A stretch of DNA of 64,000 nucleotides from Verrucomicrobiota bacterium (GCA_020831625.1 JAFIGD010000008.1:62001-126000), one strand, 5' to 3'. Shown: positions 32,771 to 42,539, counted from the stretch's first letter. The notes: generated by a model not told the origin, from the sequence alone. Translations and numbers: made by a program.

Positions 32771-33516
32771 CAGAGTTTGAGTTTTTTGAAGACCGGCTCG
32801 GGTATGGAGCGAATGACGGTCATAATCACCCGCCAAAAACCGGGAACATACACCACATCCGCTTTTTTGCGGGTCATGGCTTTGTGGATCAGACTTCCGG
32901 CTTTTTCCGCGGAAATGAACAGCGGCCCCTTCGGCACATCCCGGGTCATGGGGGTGTCCACAAAACCGGGCAGCAAAGTGAGAACCCGAATGCCTTTGGG
33001 ATGCAAACGGTTACGCAATCCCTGAAGAAAGAGGTTCAGGCCGCCCTTGGCGGATCCGTACACGTAATTGCTTTGGCGTCCCCGCAATCCGGCCACGGAA
33101 CTGATGACGGAAAGCGTTCCGGAGCCCTGTTCCAGCATGCGGTCGGCCACGGCATGACACAGACCCGCCACGGAGAAATAGTTCACCTCCACGGCGCTTC
33201 GGAGGACTGCGGCATCGGATTCCGCTTTGGACTGATCCGGCAGAGTCCCGTAGGCAATCAGCACATGGCGGATGGTTTCTAACGATTTCCATGCCGCCTC
33301 CACGGTTTTTAGGATTGTGGTTTCGTCCTCCGCGTCAAATCCCGGAAAGATTTCCACCTGTTGCGCGCCGCGGATTTTCAAATCCTCCGCCAGGGCCTCC
33401 AGGCGCTGCCGATCCCGGCCCGCAAGGGCGAGGTTCGCATGTTGGGCGGCGAAATTCCGGGCGGTGTGCAGCGCCATGGCCGAGGTGGCTCCGAAAATGA
33501 GAACAGTATCCGACAT
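32770..33516 (-). CDS. Short-chain dehydrogenase, DprE2-like
   Basis: An NAD(P)H-dependent SDR oxidoreductase of 248 residues. The Rossmann start reads VLIFGATSAMALHTARNFA, followed by AGRDRQRLEALAEDL; the catalytic triad is Ser in SVISSVAGLRG and Tyr-x3-Lys in NYVYGSAKGG. The segment LTLLPGFVDTPMTRDVPKGPLF and the C-terminus with KAMTRKKADVVYVPGFWRVIMTVIRSIP match decaprenylphosphoryl-2-keto-erythro-pentose reductase (DprE2). It lies two bases behind a DprE1-like oxidase. In actinobacteria DprE1 and DprE2 together epimerise polyprenyl-phosphoryl ribose to arabinose. The same two-step epimerisation is the likely job here, on an unknown lipid-linked sugar. Confidence 0.8.
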   Translation of the reverse strand: MSDTVLIFGATSAMALHTARNFAAQHANLALAGRDRQRLEALAEDLKIRGAQQVEIFPGFDAEDETTILKTVEAAWKSLETIRHVLIAYGTLPDQSKAESDAAVLRSAVEVNYFSVAGLCHAVADRMLEQGSGTLSVISSVAGLRGRQSNYVYGSAKGGLNLFLQGLRNRLHPKGIRVLTLLPGFVDTPMTRDVPKGPLFISAEKAGSLIHKAMTRKKADVVYVPGFWRVIMTVIRSIPEPVFKKLKL

Positions 33517-33518
33517 GA

Positions 33519-34838
33519 TTACTCCTGATTGGGGTTGGCTGTCACCCGGCGGTAAAAACAGCTCGAAAACGCGGGGTCGATCTCCGCCTGAAACGCGTCA
33601 AGGGCGGGAAAACTTTTCCGGAAGGTTTCCGGCGCCATGCGGGCGTCTTTGGCGGGATAAACCGCGCCGCCGTTCTGAAGAACAATGTGATCGAGTTCGT
33701 CCATCAGTTCGCGGGTGGGGGTGCCCCGGTTCGGAAAATCCAGGGCCAGGGTGACGCCTTCCCGGGGAAAGCTCATGAGTCCCTCCGGCGGCGCGGAACC
33801 GAAACATTTCAGGACCGCGAGAAACGAGGCCTCGCCGCTCCGGGAAATGGTCTCGAGAATATCGCGGATCGGACCGCCGGACCCGTCTCTCGGCACCACG
33901 CACTGGTGCTGAAAAAATCCGCGCCCGCCATACAGTTTGTTCCAGCCGGGCAAAACATCCAGCGGATAAAAAAACGGTTCGTAGTGGGTGAAACCCCGGT
34001 GGCGTTCGCCCTTCACTTTCCGGGCGTACAGGGTGTTGAACAGTTTGATCGACTGACGGTTCAGCAGAAAAGACGGGGCATCCACCGGAACCGACACCGG
34101 CAGGGGGCCTTTGATTTTTTTGGCGGGAGCGTCCGGCCCGGCGTGATTTCCGCGCATAAACACCCCGGTGCCGATCCGGTCGCCGGTCGCCAGCGTGTCC
34201 AGCCAGGCCACGGTATATTCATGGGTCGAGTCGGATTCGTCCGCCAGCCTGAAAAAATCCTCCAGATTCCGCATCCGGATTTGTTCTTCATCAATGACCG
34301 GGTTCGCGATGGACTTCAACTGAATCCGGGCGCGGGTGATGAGACCGGTCAGTCCCAGTCCGCCGATGGTGGCCCGAAAGCGGGCGGCGTTTTCGGTGCG
34401 GGAGCACCAGGCGCGCGAGCCGTCGCTTCGCAGCAATTCAAATCCCAGAACATGCGCGCCGAAGGTTCCGGCGACATGGTGATTTTTCCCGTGGACATCA
34501 TTGGCGATCGCGCCGCCCACGGTGACGTGTTTGGTGCCGGGGGTGACCGGCGGAAACCAGCCCTCCGGCACCACGCGCGTGAGAATCTCCGCCAGCGAAA
34601 CACCCGCCTCGCATTCGAGGATGCCGCTGGCGGTGTCCAGGGCGATCCATTGATCCAGCGGCCGGGTCAACAGGAGCGTGCCCTGATCATTCAGACAGGA
34701 ATCGCCATAGCTGCGTCCCAGGCCGTGCGCCAAAAACGGCGCGCCGGTGTCCGGCAGCGTCGCAAAGCGTGAATAGACCGTCCGGCAGGTTTGCGTGACC
34801 TTCGGGAGCCGTCCCCAGGATTCAGGGGTGGAGGTCAT
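33519..34838 (-). CDS. FAD-linked oxidase, DprE1-like
   Basis: A flavoprotein of the vanillyl-alcohol-oxidase type (439 residues from the ATG at 34838). It carries [17 protein letters not shown], the FAD pyrophosphate-binding [37 protein letters not shown] and [14 protein letters not shown], as in DprE1. The C-terminal half has [20 protein letters not shown] followed by GVTLALDFP, where mycobacterial DprE1 has a Cys (the covalent target of benzothiazinones); here the aligned residue is Ala. The lysine of the YPAKDAR motif is kept. It overlaps purE by four bases and precedes the DprE2-like gene, so the pair is encoded in the purine operon. Physiological substrate unknown. Confidence 0.82.
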   Translation of the reverse strand: MTSTPESWGRLPKVTQTCRTVYSRFATLPDTGAPFLAHGLGRSYGDSCLNDQGTLLLTRPLDQWIALDTASGILECEAGVSLAEILTRVVPEGWFPPVTPGTKHVTVGGAIANDVHGKNHHVAGTFGAHVLGFELLRSDGSRAWCSRTENAARFRATIGGLGLTGLITRARIQLKSIANPVIDEEQIRMRNLEDFFRLADESDSTHEYTVAWLDTLATGDRIGTGVFMRGNHAGPDAPAKKIKGPLPVSVPVDAPSFLLNRQSIKLFNTLYARKVKGERHRGFTHYEPFFYPLDVLPGWNKLYGGRGFFQHQCVVPRDGSGGPIRDILETISRSGEASFLAVLKCFGSAPPEGLMSFPREGVTLALDFPNRGTPTRELMDELDHIVLQNGGAVYPAKDARMAPETFRKSFPALDAFQAEIDPAFSSCFYRRVTANPNQE

Positions 34839-35356
34839 CCCCGCAGCGCCTTCCATCCGTCGGCCTCGATGCGTTCGACTTTTTCAAGAACCGCTGATTT
34901 CAGGTTTTCTTTATAGATTCGAATCCGGTCAAGCAGGGCCGGATCGGACACGGCCAGAATTTGCGCGGCGAGGATGCCCGCGTTTTTGGAGCCGTCCACC
35001 GCGACGGTGGCGACGGGAACCCCGGCGGGCATTTGCACGATGGAAAGGAGCGAATCCCATCCGTCGATGCTGTTGCGGGATTTGACGGGAACGCCGATGA
35101 CCGGGAGCGGTGAAATCGCCGCGATCATGCCCGGCAGGTGCGCGGCCCCGCCGGCGCCGGCGATGACCACTTTGAGTCCGCGTTCCGCCGCCGAGGCCGC
35201 ATACTCGAAGAGGCGCTCCGGTGTGCGGTGCGCGGAGACAATGGACACTTCGCAGGAAACGCCGAGTTCCTCCAGAACCTCCGCGGCTTCACCCATGATC
35301 CGCAGGTCCGAATCGGAGCCCATCACAATACCGACAACAGGGGAGGGGTGTTTCAT
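34835..35356 (-). CDS. purE: N5-carboxyaminoimidazole ribonucleotide mutase
   Basis: Catalyses the N5-CAIR to CAIR rearrangement in purine synthesis. The 173-residue protein has [37 protein letters not shown] (the active-site His), [16 protein letters not shown] and [21 protein letters not shown], then [20 protein letters not shown], all at their normal positions for the bacterial class I enzyme. It overlaps purK by four bases and the DprE1-like gene by four bases, so the whole row is translationally coupled. Confidence 0.97.
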   Translation of the reverse strand: MKHPSPVVGIVMGSDSDLRIMGEAAEVLEELGVSCEVSIVSAHRTPERLFEYAASAAERGLKVVIAGAGGAAHLPGMIAAISPLPVIGVPVKSRNSIDGWDSLLSIVQMPAGVPVATVAVDGSKNAGILAAQILAVSDPALLDRIRIYKENLKSAVLEKVERIEADGWKALRG

Positions 35357-36495
35357 GCTTTGACTTTCAGAAGAGGTTGAAGGGCGCGGGCTTTGGCAAT
35401 GGCCTCCTCCAGGGAATCCCCCAGAACCGTCATGTGGCCCATTTTGCGGAACGGACGGGTTTCGGTTTTGCCGTACAAATGTAAAAACGCGGAAGAGGTC
35501 GACAGCACATGCTCAACGCCCTCATAAATGACCGGTCCGCTGAAGCCATCGGCACCGAGGACATTCAGCATCACCGCCGGAGCGCGCAGGCGGGTGTCGC
35601 CCAGAGGCAAATCGAGGATGGCGCGGAGGTGCTGTTGATACTGAGAGGTCACACAGGCCTCAATGGTGTGGTGACCGCTGTTATGCGGACGGGGGGCCAC
35701 CTCATTGATGAGCAGATTGCCGCTGGTATCCAGGAACATCTCCACCGCCAGCAGGCCCACCAGACCGAATGCGTCAATCGTCGCTTCGGCCAGAGCCCGG
35801 GCTTCAGATGCCTGTTCCGGGGAGATGCGGGCGGGCGCGGCGAGAAACTCGACCAGGTTCGCTTCGGGGTGAAAGCTCATTTCCACCGGATCATAGGTTT
35901 TGATTTCACCTGAGGGGGAGCGCGCGGCGATTACCGCCAGTTCGGTGTGAATCTCCACGGCGTCCTCGACCAGGCAGGGCCCGGGCAGCAAGGTGTCAAA
36001 ATCCTCCGGTTTGCGCAACATTTTGACCCCGCGGCCGTCATAGCCTTCGGTGCGTGTTTTTTGAACGCAGGGCAGGGGCGGGGCGGCGGCGCGCACCGCC
36101 TCTGGACCGTCATAGAGCGTAAACGCGCTGGTCGGCAGGTTTTTTTCGACCAAAAACTGTTTTTGCAGGCCTTTATCCTGAATGATTTTCAGCACCGACG
36201 GCTGAGGATAGACGTTTACGCCCTCCGCTTCCAATTCGGTCAGCGCCTCGGCATTCACCTGTTCAATTTCGATGGTGAGCACATCGCAGGTTTTTCCGAA
36301 ATCCAGGACTGTCTGATAATCCCGGAAGTCGCCGCGGACAAACGTTTCGCACAGATGCGCGGCCGGCGCCTGCGGGGAAGGGTCCAGCATCCGCAGGCGC
36401 AAATCCCAGGGAGAGGCCGCCTGGGCCAGCATTTTGCCCAGTTGTCCCGCGCCAAGAATACCGAGTGAAAATGAACTGCCGATGGATTGATTCAT
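35353..36495 (-). CDS. purK: N5-carboxyaminoimidazole ribonucleotide synthase
   Basis: An ATP-grasp ligase that makes N5-CAIR from AIR, ATP and bicarbonate, supplying PurE. The 380-residue protein starts with a Rossmann-like [19 protein letters not shown], followed by [11 protein letters not shown] and the ATP-grasp core with [41 protein letters not shown] and [17 protein letters not shown]. It is the first gene of the operon purK-purE-dprE1-like-dprE2-like-yraN. The 146-base gap before it presumably holds the promoter; I see no PurR-type palindrome or riboswitch. Confidence 0.97.
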   Translation of the reverse strand: MNQSIGSSFSLGILGAGQLGKMLAQAASPWDLRLRMLDPSPQAPAAHLCETFVRGDFRDYQTVLDFGKTCDVLTIEIEQVNAEALTELEAEGVNVYPQPSVLKIIQDKGLQKQFLVEKNLPTSAFTLYDGPEAVRAAAPPLPCVQKTRTEGYDGRGVKMLRKPEDFDTLLPGPCLVEDAVEIHTELAVIAARSPSGEIKTYDPVEMSFHPEANLVEFLAAPARISPEQASEARALAEATIDAFGLVGLLAVEMFLDTSGNLLINEVAPRPHNSGHHTIEACVTSQYQQHLRAILDLPLGDTRLRAPAVMLNVLGADGFSGPVIYEGVEHVLSTSSAFLHLYGKTETRPFRKMGHMTVLGDSLEEAIAKARALQPLLKVKA

Positions 36496-36641
36496 ACCCG
36501 CAACCTTTAAGGAGAATTCCTTCCGGATTCGAGTCTAAACTGATTTTTGGAAGATTGTCCGCATTGAAGGATTGATCCTGACATCGGTTCTATGTATCAT
36601 TTGATCGTATTCCAACCTCAACAACCTATTCTATTGAACTC

Positions 36642-37721
36642 ATGACAACACCTGAAACAACTCCTGAAACAAATTACAGTCATCCGGACGCCTCCGTTCG
36701 GCACTCCTATCCCCTGGCCATTCAAAAAGCCGGAGTGGGGCCATCGTTCCAACTGCTCATGCGCACCTTGCCTTACGCGTTGGTGCGTTTGGGTATTCTG
36801 GTCGGCATCAGCATCGCCACCATTATCTGGATCGGCAGCACTGTCGGCATCAGCGCCTGGCTTGGCGCCCGCGTGCATGAAGTAGTCGGCGGCGCCTGGA
36901 TGATCGGCGGATTCGGTATTTACGGATACGTGTGGTACACGATTGTCCGTTACTTCCTGTATCTGCTGAAATGCGGGCACATCGCGGTCCTGACCGAGCT
37001 GATCACCAAAAACGAAATCGGCAACGGCGGGGAAAACATGTTCCAGTACGGAAAAAACGTGGTGGTCAAACGCTTCAAGCAGGTGAACGTGATGTTCGGG
37101 CTGGATATGCTCATCACCGGTGTGGTGCGGGCGTTCAACCGAACGCTGGATTTTATCGGCAGTCTTTTGCCGGTTCCCGGACTGAAAAATGTCACCAAGG
37201 TTGTCGGGATGGTGCTTCACGCCATGACCACCTATATCGACGAGACGATTTTCTCGTATAATCTGGCCCGCGGCGATGAGAACCCCTGGCGTTCCGGCAA
37301 AGACGGTCTTGTTTATTACGCCCAAAACTCCAAGGAAATTCTCAAAACCTCCATCGGCATCGTATTGCTGGAGAAAGTTCTCACCGCTGTCGCGTTTATC
37401 ATTCTGTTCCTGCCCGCATTCGGTGTCGCGTACCTCATGCCCGGATCCAGCACCGGCATCTGGGCGTTTTTCATTGCGGCACTTTTCGCCTTCAACGTGC
37501 AGACCGCGATTCTGCATCCGCTGTTTCTGATCATGATCATGACAAAATTCCACACCTGCATCAAAGATCAGCCCATCGACGAAACCTGGGACGCGCGCCT
37601 CAACAAGGTCAGCAACAAATTTCAGAAAATCAAAGACGGGATCCGTGACTGGGACCGGAACAACGTCTCCGAAAAGCCGCCTGAGGACGAGGGGATTGTT
37701 ACACCTCCGGTCTCCACCTGA
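36642..37721 (+). CDS. Multi-spanning membrane protein of unknown function
   Basis: Not recognised. The 359-residue protein has a soluble N-terminus of about 35 residues, three or four hydrophobic segments between 40 and 115 (LVRLGILVGISIATIIWIGS, GAWMIGGFGIYGYVWYTIVR), a middle region with amphipathic helices (FNRTLDFIGSLLPVPGLKNV), two further segments (LLEKVLTAVAFIILFLPAFG and WAFFIAALFAFNVQTAI), and a charged, Lys/Asp-rich C-terminus. The tail FHTCIKDQPIDETWDARLNKVS looks cytoplasmic. Its stop codon shares one base with the start of the BFN-nuclease gene (TGATG), so they are translated together. There is no sequence motif to suggest a transport substrate. Confidence 0.8.
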   Translation: MTTPETTPETNYSHPDASVRHSYPLAIQKAGVGPSFQLLMRTLPYALVRLGILVGISIATIIWIGSTVGISAWLGARVHEVVGGAWMIGGFGIYGYVWYTIVRYFLYLLKCGHIAVLTELITKNEIGNGGENMFQYGKNVVVKRFKQVNVMFGLDMLITGVVRAFNRTLDFIGSLLPVPGLKNVTKVVGMVLHAMTTYIDETIFSYNLARGDENPWRSGKDGLVYYAQNSKEILKTSIGIVLLEKVLTAVAFIILFLPAFGVAYLMPGSSTGIWAFFIAALFAFNVQTAILHPLFLIMIMTKFHTCIKDQPIDETWDARLNKVSNKFQKIKDGIRDWDRNNVSEKPPEDEGIVTPPVST

Positions 37722-38161
37722 TGAGCGAAACCCTTCCCATCCAGTTGAAAGGCATTGTCCCCACACCTGCGGGTGCGGGGATTTTTCTGTCCCACGGCGA
37801 TAAGATGATCACCATTTTTATCGACACCGCGGTCGCGTCCTCGATCGTCATGGCCATGGAGGGCGAGGCGCCGGAGCGGCCCCTGACCCACGATCTTATG
37901 GTTTCGGTGTTTCAGGGTTTGGGTGTCAAAATGACCGCCGGCGTGATCACGGATTTCGCCAATGACACTTTTTTCGCCAAGCTGCACCTGCTCCAGGAAA
38001 ACGAGCTGGGGAAAGAGGTGGTGGAGATTGACGCCCGGCCGAGCGACTGTATCGCCCTGGCCGCCAGACTGAACGCGCCGCTCTATGTGGTCAAATCCGT
38101 CTGGGACGAGGCTGAAGACATGAGCGGCGTGTATCACACGCTGAAAAAGCTCGAAGACTGA
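37721..38161 (+). CDS. Bifunctional nuclease domain protein (BFN/DUF151)
   Basis: A 146-residue protein of the BFN/DUF151 family. The core reads GAGIFLSHGDKMITIFID, ERPLTHDLMVSVFQGLGVKM, TFFAKLHLLQ and EIDARPSDCIALAARLNAPLYV, the hallmark of the family (HDL...L...G, A.LHL, DARPSDAIALA). Some plant and archaeal members degrade RNA and DNA; bacterial roles are poorly known. It is coupled to the preceding membrane-protein gene by a one-base overlap. A short C-terminal tail (DMSGVYHTLKKLED) follows the domain. Confidence 0.93.
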   Translation: MSETLPIQLKGIVPTPAGAGIFLSHGDKMITIFIDTAVASSIVMAMEGEAPERPLTHDLMVSVFQGLGVKMTAGVITDFANDTFFAKLHLLQENELGKEVVEIDARPSDCIALAARLNAPLYVVKSVWDEAEDMSGVYHTLKKLED

Positions 38162-38212
38162 AATGCCCCCCGGGGCGTTTGACATCTCACATCCCTTCTT
38201 TATAAGGAGATC

Positions 38213-38638
38213 ATGTCCTCCATTACCGACCGCCAAAACGAAATCCGTGACGAATTCGCCTTTTTTGAAGACTGGCAGGAAAAATACGCCCACATCATCG
38301 AACTGGGCCGGGAACTGCCCAAAATGAATCCGGCCTACAAAGATGACGCCCATAAAGTCAAAGGCTGTCAGTCCCAGGTCTGGCTGCATGCCGACTTAAG
38401 CGACGAGGGCAGGGTGGCGCTCCAGGCCGAAAGCGACGCGCTGATTGTTCAGGGACTCATCGCGATTCTGCTCCGGATTTATCAGGATCAGCCCCCCCAG
38501 GATATTCTGAATACCGATTTAACGTTTCTTGAGGATGTCGGGCTTCTTTCTCATCTCAGCATGAACCGCACGAACGGCCTCAACAGCATGATCAAAACCA
38601 TCCGCGCCAACGCCGCCGCGTTCGCCGCACAAAAATAA
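38213..38638 (+). CDS. sufE: Iron-sulfur assembly protein SufE
   Basis: SufE accepts sulfur from the cysteine desulfurase SufS and passes it to the SUF assembly scaffold. The 141-residue protein shows WQEKYAHIIELGRELPKM, the sulfur-accepting cysteine in HKVKGCQSQVWL, the typical DALIVQGLIAILL region, and SMNRTNGLNSMIKTIRANA at the C-terminus. It stands between the BFN-protein gene and tRNA-Met; sufS/sufBCD are not in the window. Confidence 0.95.
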   Translation: MSSITDRQNEIRDEFAFFEDWQEKYAHIIELGRELPKMNPAYKDDAHKVKGCQSQVWLHADLSDEGRVALQAESDALIVQGLIAILLRIYQDQPPQDILNTDLTFLEDVGLLSHLSMNRTNGLNSMIKTIRANAAAFAAQK

Positions 38639-38648
38639 TCCGGAAGCC

Positions 38649-38677
38649 TTGACAATTCCGCCGCCGATCTTTATGAA
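38649..38677 (+). promoter_or_regulatory. Sigma-70-type promoter of tRNA-Met
   Basis: A perfect TTGACA at 38649-38654 and TATGAA at 38672-38677, 17 bases apart, end 14 bases before the first base of the tRNA. It overlaps the region just behind the sufE stop. Confidence 0.75.
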
Positions 38678-38691
38678 ACGCCCCGTCTCAA

Positions 38692-38767
38692 GGCGGTGTA
38701 GCTCAGCTGGCAGAGCAGAGGAATCATAATCCTCGTGTCGGGGGTTCAAGTCCCTCCACCGCCACCA
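38692..38767 (+). tRNA. tRNA-Met (anticodon CAT)
   Basis: A 76-base tRNA with acceptor stem GGCGGTG/CACCGCC, D-arm AGCTCAGCTGGCAGAGC, anticodon stem GAGGA/TCCTC around the loop ATCATAA (anticodon CAT), T-loop GGTTCAAGTCC and an encoded CCA end. The first base pair and D-arm suggest elongator methionine rather than initiator; a CAT tRNA modified to lysidine (Ile2) cannot be excluded. Confidence 0.93.
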
Positions 38768-38772
38768 TTTTC

Positions 38773-38800
38773 AAGCCCCTCATTCCCGAGGGGCTTTTTT
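38773..38800 (+). terminator. Intrinsic terminator behind tRNA-Met
   Basis: Arms AAGCCCCTC and GAGGGGCTT around ATTCCC followed by T residues, starting five bases behind the CCA end. Confidence 0.9.
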
Positions 38801-38876
38801 CTTTATGTTCCCGCCTTGAACGGGTATAGGAAATGCCTTCCGATTATTTTTGAACCCCCTGAATCACGGAGTATCG

Positions 38877-41345
38877 ATGACCCCAACAGACTATGGCCAG
38901 TTTTCCGCGGACGGCACCGCGTTTTTGTTGAAGAAACCGCTTTTGGAACGTCCCTGGATGAATGTGTTGTCGAACGGCAACTGGTGCGACGTCTGCAGCC
39001 ATATCGGCGGGGGCTACAGTTTTTTGGGAAATCCCACGGTCGGACGGATCACCCGCTGGCATATTGACGGGGTTCCGCGCGACACAACGGGCAAATTTGT
39101 GTATCTGCGCGACGAGGAGTCCGGAGCCTGGTGGTCCGCGAACGGCTACCCGCCCACCAAACCGCTTGAGAACTGGGAATGTGAAATCGGACTCGGCTAC
39201 AACACCATCCGTGCAAAGCAGGACGGCATCGCCTCCGAAATTTCCTATTTTTGCCCGATGCCCGACGCCAGGGATCCGAATCCGAAACTTTCCGGCGATG
39301 CCTGTCTGCTGTGGCGGATTTCCATCAAAAACACCACGGACCGCGTCCGCAAAATCAGCGCCACAAACTATGCCGAACTGGCGCTGGGCAACTGGTACGA
39401 AGACACGTCCTGGCGCGAATTCTATCTGCTGTTCAACCGTCAGTCGTTTGAGGACAACGCCATTGTGACCCGGAACGTGCAGTGGGTGAAGTACACCGGC
39501 GGCTGGCAGGCGGCGAACAGCGACGAGAACAACATCCCCTATGATCAGGCGGTGTTCCTGGCGTCCTCGGCGCCGATTGCGGAATATGAGGGCGAACGCT
39601 ACGCGTTCACCGGTTCCTACCGCGATCTGAGCAACCCGCAGGCAATGGACAGCGCGCTCCGCAACGCGGTGGGCGAGGGGCGGGACGCCTGTGCGGCCCT
39701 GCGCCACGTGTTTGAACTTCAGCCGGGCGAAAGCGCGGATTACGTCATCGTGCTGGGCGCGGTGCCCCACGAAGACGGGAAGGTCACGGATCTGACCTCG
39801 CTTTACGGAACCGTGGCCCGGGCGGACGCGGCGCTGGAAAACACCAAAGCCTATTGGAAAAAGGTCATCGCCACCCCCGTCGTCCGCACCCCGGACGAGG
39901 ACTTGAACATGATGGTCAACACCTGGTTCAAGTATCAGGGCGCGAACCTGAGCTGGTGGAACCGGAACACCGGATACTGCTATTTCGGAATTTACAACTA
40001 CGGCGTGCGCGACGCCTGTCAGGACGCGGTCAGCCGACTCCCGCAGGATCCCAAGTGGGTGCGCAGTCTGATTAAGGACCGGATTATGATCTGGCAGTTT
40101 GACGAGGGCGATTACGCGCACGGCGGCAATTTCGTGTCGATGCAGGGATCGCGGACGTTCCATTCCGATGACCCCTTGAATCCCCTGTTTATTCTGGGTC
40201 ATTATGTATTGGAAACCGGAGATTACAGCATTCTGACCGAAAAGACCCCCTGGGTGGATCCGGTGACCCGCATTTCCGGAAAATCCAAAAAACCGGACGC
40301 GACCATTTACGAGCACGCGATCGCGGGCATGGAGTTTTTCTGGAGTCAGTTCTCCGAACGGGGCCTGCCCCTGATCCTGAAAGCGGACTGGAACGACGCC
40401 CTGGACCAGCTCGGCAACGCCCGCAAAGGGGAGTCCTCGATGCTGGTCGGCTGGGCGCTGATCTGTCTGGATCTGTTTTATTCCTGCATGGAACACATGG
40501 GGGATCACGACCGCATGGCCGAGTACAAGCGGCGGGCGGAGGCGATGAAGCAAAAAATGAACGAGCTGTGCTGGGACGGCGACTGGTACTGGCGCGGCAC
40601 GCATGACAGCGGCTGGGTGCTGGGATCCAAGAGCTGCACCCGCGGCGGCATGATCTTCGGGAATCCCAACGCCTTCGCCATTGTGGCGGGGATCGCGGAT
40701 CAGGAGAAGACCGATAAAATTCTGGCCTCCTTCGACAAATATCTGGACAGCGAGCGGGGCAGCTACTGTTTCTATCCGCCGTTTCCGGAGCCGGAGCCCC
40801 GCGCGGGCATTATCAGCCGCTTCGCGCCGGGCACCAAAGAGAACGGCTCCCTGCAGGGGCACAATTCCCGCTGGCGCGTGTGGGCCGAATTCAAAGCCGG
40901 CCGCGCGGACAAGGGATACGAGATCCTCAAGAAAATGCTGCCCTGCACCCGCCACGAGGCCGAGCCGGATGTGTATTTGATCGAGCCCTATGTCGCGCCG
41001 CAGTTCACCTATGCCAATGAAGCAGACCGGCCCGGCGAAGGCAGCCACGCCTGGGCGACCGGCACCGCCTGCTGGACGCTGTTGAACGTGCAGCAGCACA
41101 TGCTCGGCATCGAGCCGGATGTGAACGGACTTCGGGTGGATCCTTCGTTGCCGTCGGACTGGGAATGGGCGGAAATGGACCGTGATTTCCGGGGCGCGCA
41201 TTACAAGATCCGCGTCGAAAAGCCGAAAGGCATCACCAAGGGCAAGGTCAACATCACCCTCGACGGCGCTCAACTGGATGGAAACCTCATCCCGGTGCAG
41301 CCGGAAGGCAAGACCGTTGAGGTCCTGGTGACCGTTTCGGAATAA
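38877..41345 (+). CDS. GH94 glycoside phosphorylase
   Basis: An inverting phosphorylase of the cellobiose/laminaribiose phosphorylase family, which splits a beta-glucoside by phosphate into a sugar 1-phosphate. The 822-residue length and the layout fit GH94: an N-terminal beta-sandwich (DYGQFSADGTAFLLKKPLLERPW), FLGNPTVGRITRWH, WWNRNTGYCYFGIYNYGVRD and a (alpha/alpha)6 barrel with the catalytic acid in KADWNDALDQ (Asp504/Asp507 region). GGAG five bases before the ATG at 38877 fixes the start. It is a single gene, far from other carbohydrate genes, with a strong terminator behind it. The particular disaccharide substrate is not readable; cellobiose, laminaribiose and glucosylglycerate-like glucosides are possibilities. 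Confidence 0.9.
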   Translation: MTPTDYGQFSADGTAFLLKKPLLERPWMNVLSNGNWCDVCSHIGGGYSFLGNPTVGRITRWHIDGVPRDTTGKFVYLRDEESGAWWSANGYPPTKPLENWECEIGLGYNTIRAKQDGIASEISYFCPMPDARDPNPKLSGDACLLWRISIKNTTDRVRKISATNYAELALGNWYEDTSWREFYLLFNRQSFEDNAIVTRNVQWVKYTGGWQAANSDENNIPYDQAVFLASSAPIAEYEGERYAFTGSYRDLSNPQAMDSALRNAVGEGRDACAALRHVFELQPGESADYVIVLGAVPHEDGKVTDLTSLYGTVARADAALENTKAYWKKVIATPVVRTPDEDLNMMVNTWFKYQGANLSWWNRNTGYCYFGIYNYGVRDACQDAVSRLPQDPKWVRSLIKDRIMIWQFDEGDYAHGGNFVSMQGSRTFHSDDPLNPLFILGHYVLETGDYSILTEKTPWVDPVTRISGKSKKPDATIYEHAIAGMEFFWSQFSERGLPLILKADWNDALDQLGNARKGESSMLVGWALICLDLFYSCMEHMGDHDRMAEYKRRAEAMKQKMNELCWDGDWYWRGTHDSGWVLGSKSCTRGGMIFGNPNAFAIVAGIADQEKTDKILASFDKYLDSERGSYCFYPPFPEPEPRAGIISRFAPGTKENGSLQGHNSRWRVWAEFKAGRADKGYEILKKMLPCTRHEAEPDVYLIEPYVAPQFTYANEADRPGEGSHAWATGTACWTLLNVQQHMLGIEPDVNGLRVDPSLPSDWEWAEMDRDFRGAHYKIRVEKPKGITKGKVNITLDGAQLDGNLIPVQPEGKTVEVLVTVSE

Positions 41346-41370
41346 GGGTCATCCCTTCAACATAACCGAA

Positions 41371-41398
41371 AGCCCTGTCCTCGAGGACAGGGCTTTTT
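41371..41398 (+). terminator. Intrinsic terminator behind GH94
   Basis: A perfect 24-base palindrome with arms AGCCCTGTCCTC and GAGGACAGGGCT is followed by five T residues. It also lies at the end of the convergent dnaN transcript and may serve both. Confidence 0.88.
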
Positions 41399-41444
41399 GT
41401 TTTTGTACGGTATCACGCCCGGGGACAGGGCTGGTACTGGGTGC

Positions 41445-42539
41445 TTACTGCATGCGCATGGGCATGATGACGTAGAGGAATTCGGTGCCGGATTTCATGA
41501 CGCCGGGGCTGAGTTCGTCGATGAGTTCGAGATAGACTTCATCGGTGTGCAGAATGCGGAGCGGCGCCATGAGAAATTCGGGATTGTAGGCGATGTTCAT
41601 TTCTTTGCCGGAGTATTTCACGGGGACTTCCTCGCGGGCTTCACCGACATCGGGGGTGGAGCTGATGATTTCCACTTTGTTCTCCTGGAAGGAGAGTTTG
41701 ATGGAGTTGGACTGCTCGTTGGTGACCAGGGCCACGCGGCGCACGGCAGTGAGGAGGGATTCCCGCTCGAAGGCGATGCGCTCCTCGCAGGCGGCGGGGA
41801 TCACCTGACGGTAGTTCGGGAAGGTTCCGTCGATAAGCTTGGAGGTGATGTGCAGTTCGGCGATGTCGAACACGATCTGATTGCCGGCGGCGGTGATGAC
41901 GACCTGGCCTTCGCTGTCGAGGTTGCGGAGCAGTTCGTTGATGGTTTTGGAGGGAACCACAAAGTCGAGTTCCTGTCCCGCGGGAAACTCGATTTCACGT
42001 TCGCAGAGGGCCAAACGGCGTCCGTCGGTCGCGACCACGGAAAGTTTCTGTTCCTGGAAGGAGAAATAAATCCCGTTCAGGACGTAGCGGGTTTCATCCA
42101 CGGAGGTGGCGTACTGCACGCATTTGAGCATGTGTTTGAGTGTGCCCTGATCCAGGGTGAACACATTTTCGCTTTCGGGCTCGGGAATGTCCGGGAAATC
42201 GTCGGAGGAGAGGCCCATGATTTTGAAGAAAGCGGTGCCGCAGCGGATGGAGGCGGTGTTTTTCTCGTCGATTTCAATTTCAACCGCGTGGGGAGGCAAC
42301 TCGCGGATCACGGCGAAGAAGCGTTTCGCGGGGAGGGTGGTTTCACCGGGGGTGACGACTTCCGCCGGAACTTCGGTGCGGACAGAGACCTCAAGGTCGG
42401 TGGTGACCAGGCGCAACTTCCCCTCATCGGCTCTCAGCAGAACGTTGGCCAGCACGGGAATGGTGCTTTTGGTGCTCACCACGGATTGAACTCGGGTCAG
42501 GGCATCCAGCAGGGCATCACGGTTTGCGGTCAGTTTCAT
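41445..42539 (-). CDS. dnaN: DNA polymerase III beta sliding clamp
   Basis: The ring-shaped processivity clamp of the replicase. The 364-residue product has three clamp domains and normal landmarks: QSVVSTKSTIPVLANVLLRA, TTDLEVSVRTEV and ETTLPAKRFFAVIREL (domain 1), FSFQEQKLSVVATDGRRLALCE and LIDGTFPNYRQVIP (domain 2), and the C-terminal ELIDELSPGVMKS, YVIMPMRMQ (domain 3). The usual AAGGA lies before the ATG. It is downstream of dnaA in the same direction with a 163-base gap, the conserved dnaA-dnaN order. Confidence 0.97.
   Translation of the reverse strand: MKLTANRDALLDALTRVQSVVSTKSTIPVLANVLLRADEGKLRLVTTDLEVSVRTEVPAEVVTPGETTLPAKRFFAVIRELPPHAVEIEIDEKNTASIRCGTAFFKIMGLSSDDFPDIPEPESENVFTLDQGTLKHMLKCVQYATSVDETRYVLNGIYFSFQEQKLSVVATDGRRLALCEREIEFPAGQELDFVVPSKTINELLRNLDSEGQVVITAAGNQIVFDIAELHITSKLIDGTFPNYRQVIPAACEERIAFERESLLTAVRRVALVTNEQSNSIKLSFQENKVEIISSTPDVGEAREEVPVKYSGKEMNIAYNPEFLMAPLRILHTDEVYLELIDELSPGVMKSGTEFLYVIMPMRMQ

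Noticed and set aside
38844-41273. An 809-codon minus-strand frame opposite the GH94 gene
   Set aside because: Shadow of the GH94 gene; no domain and no ribosome binding site.
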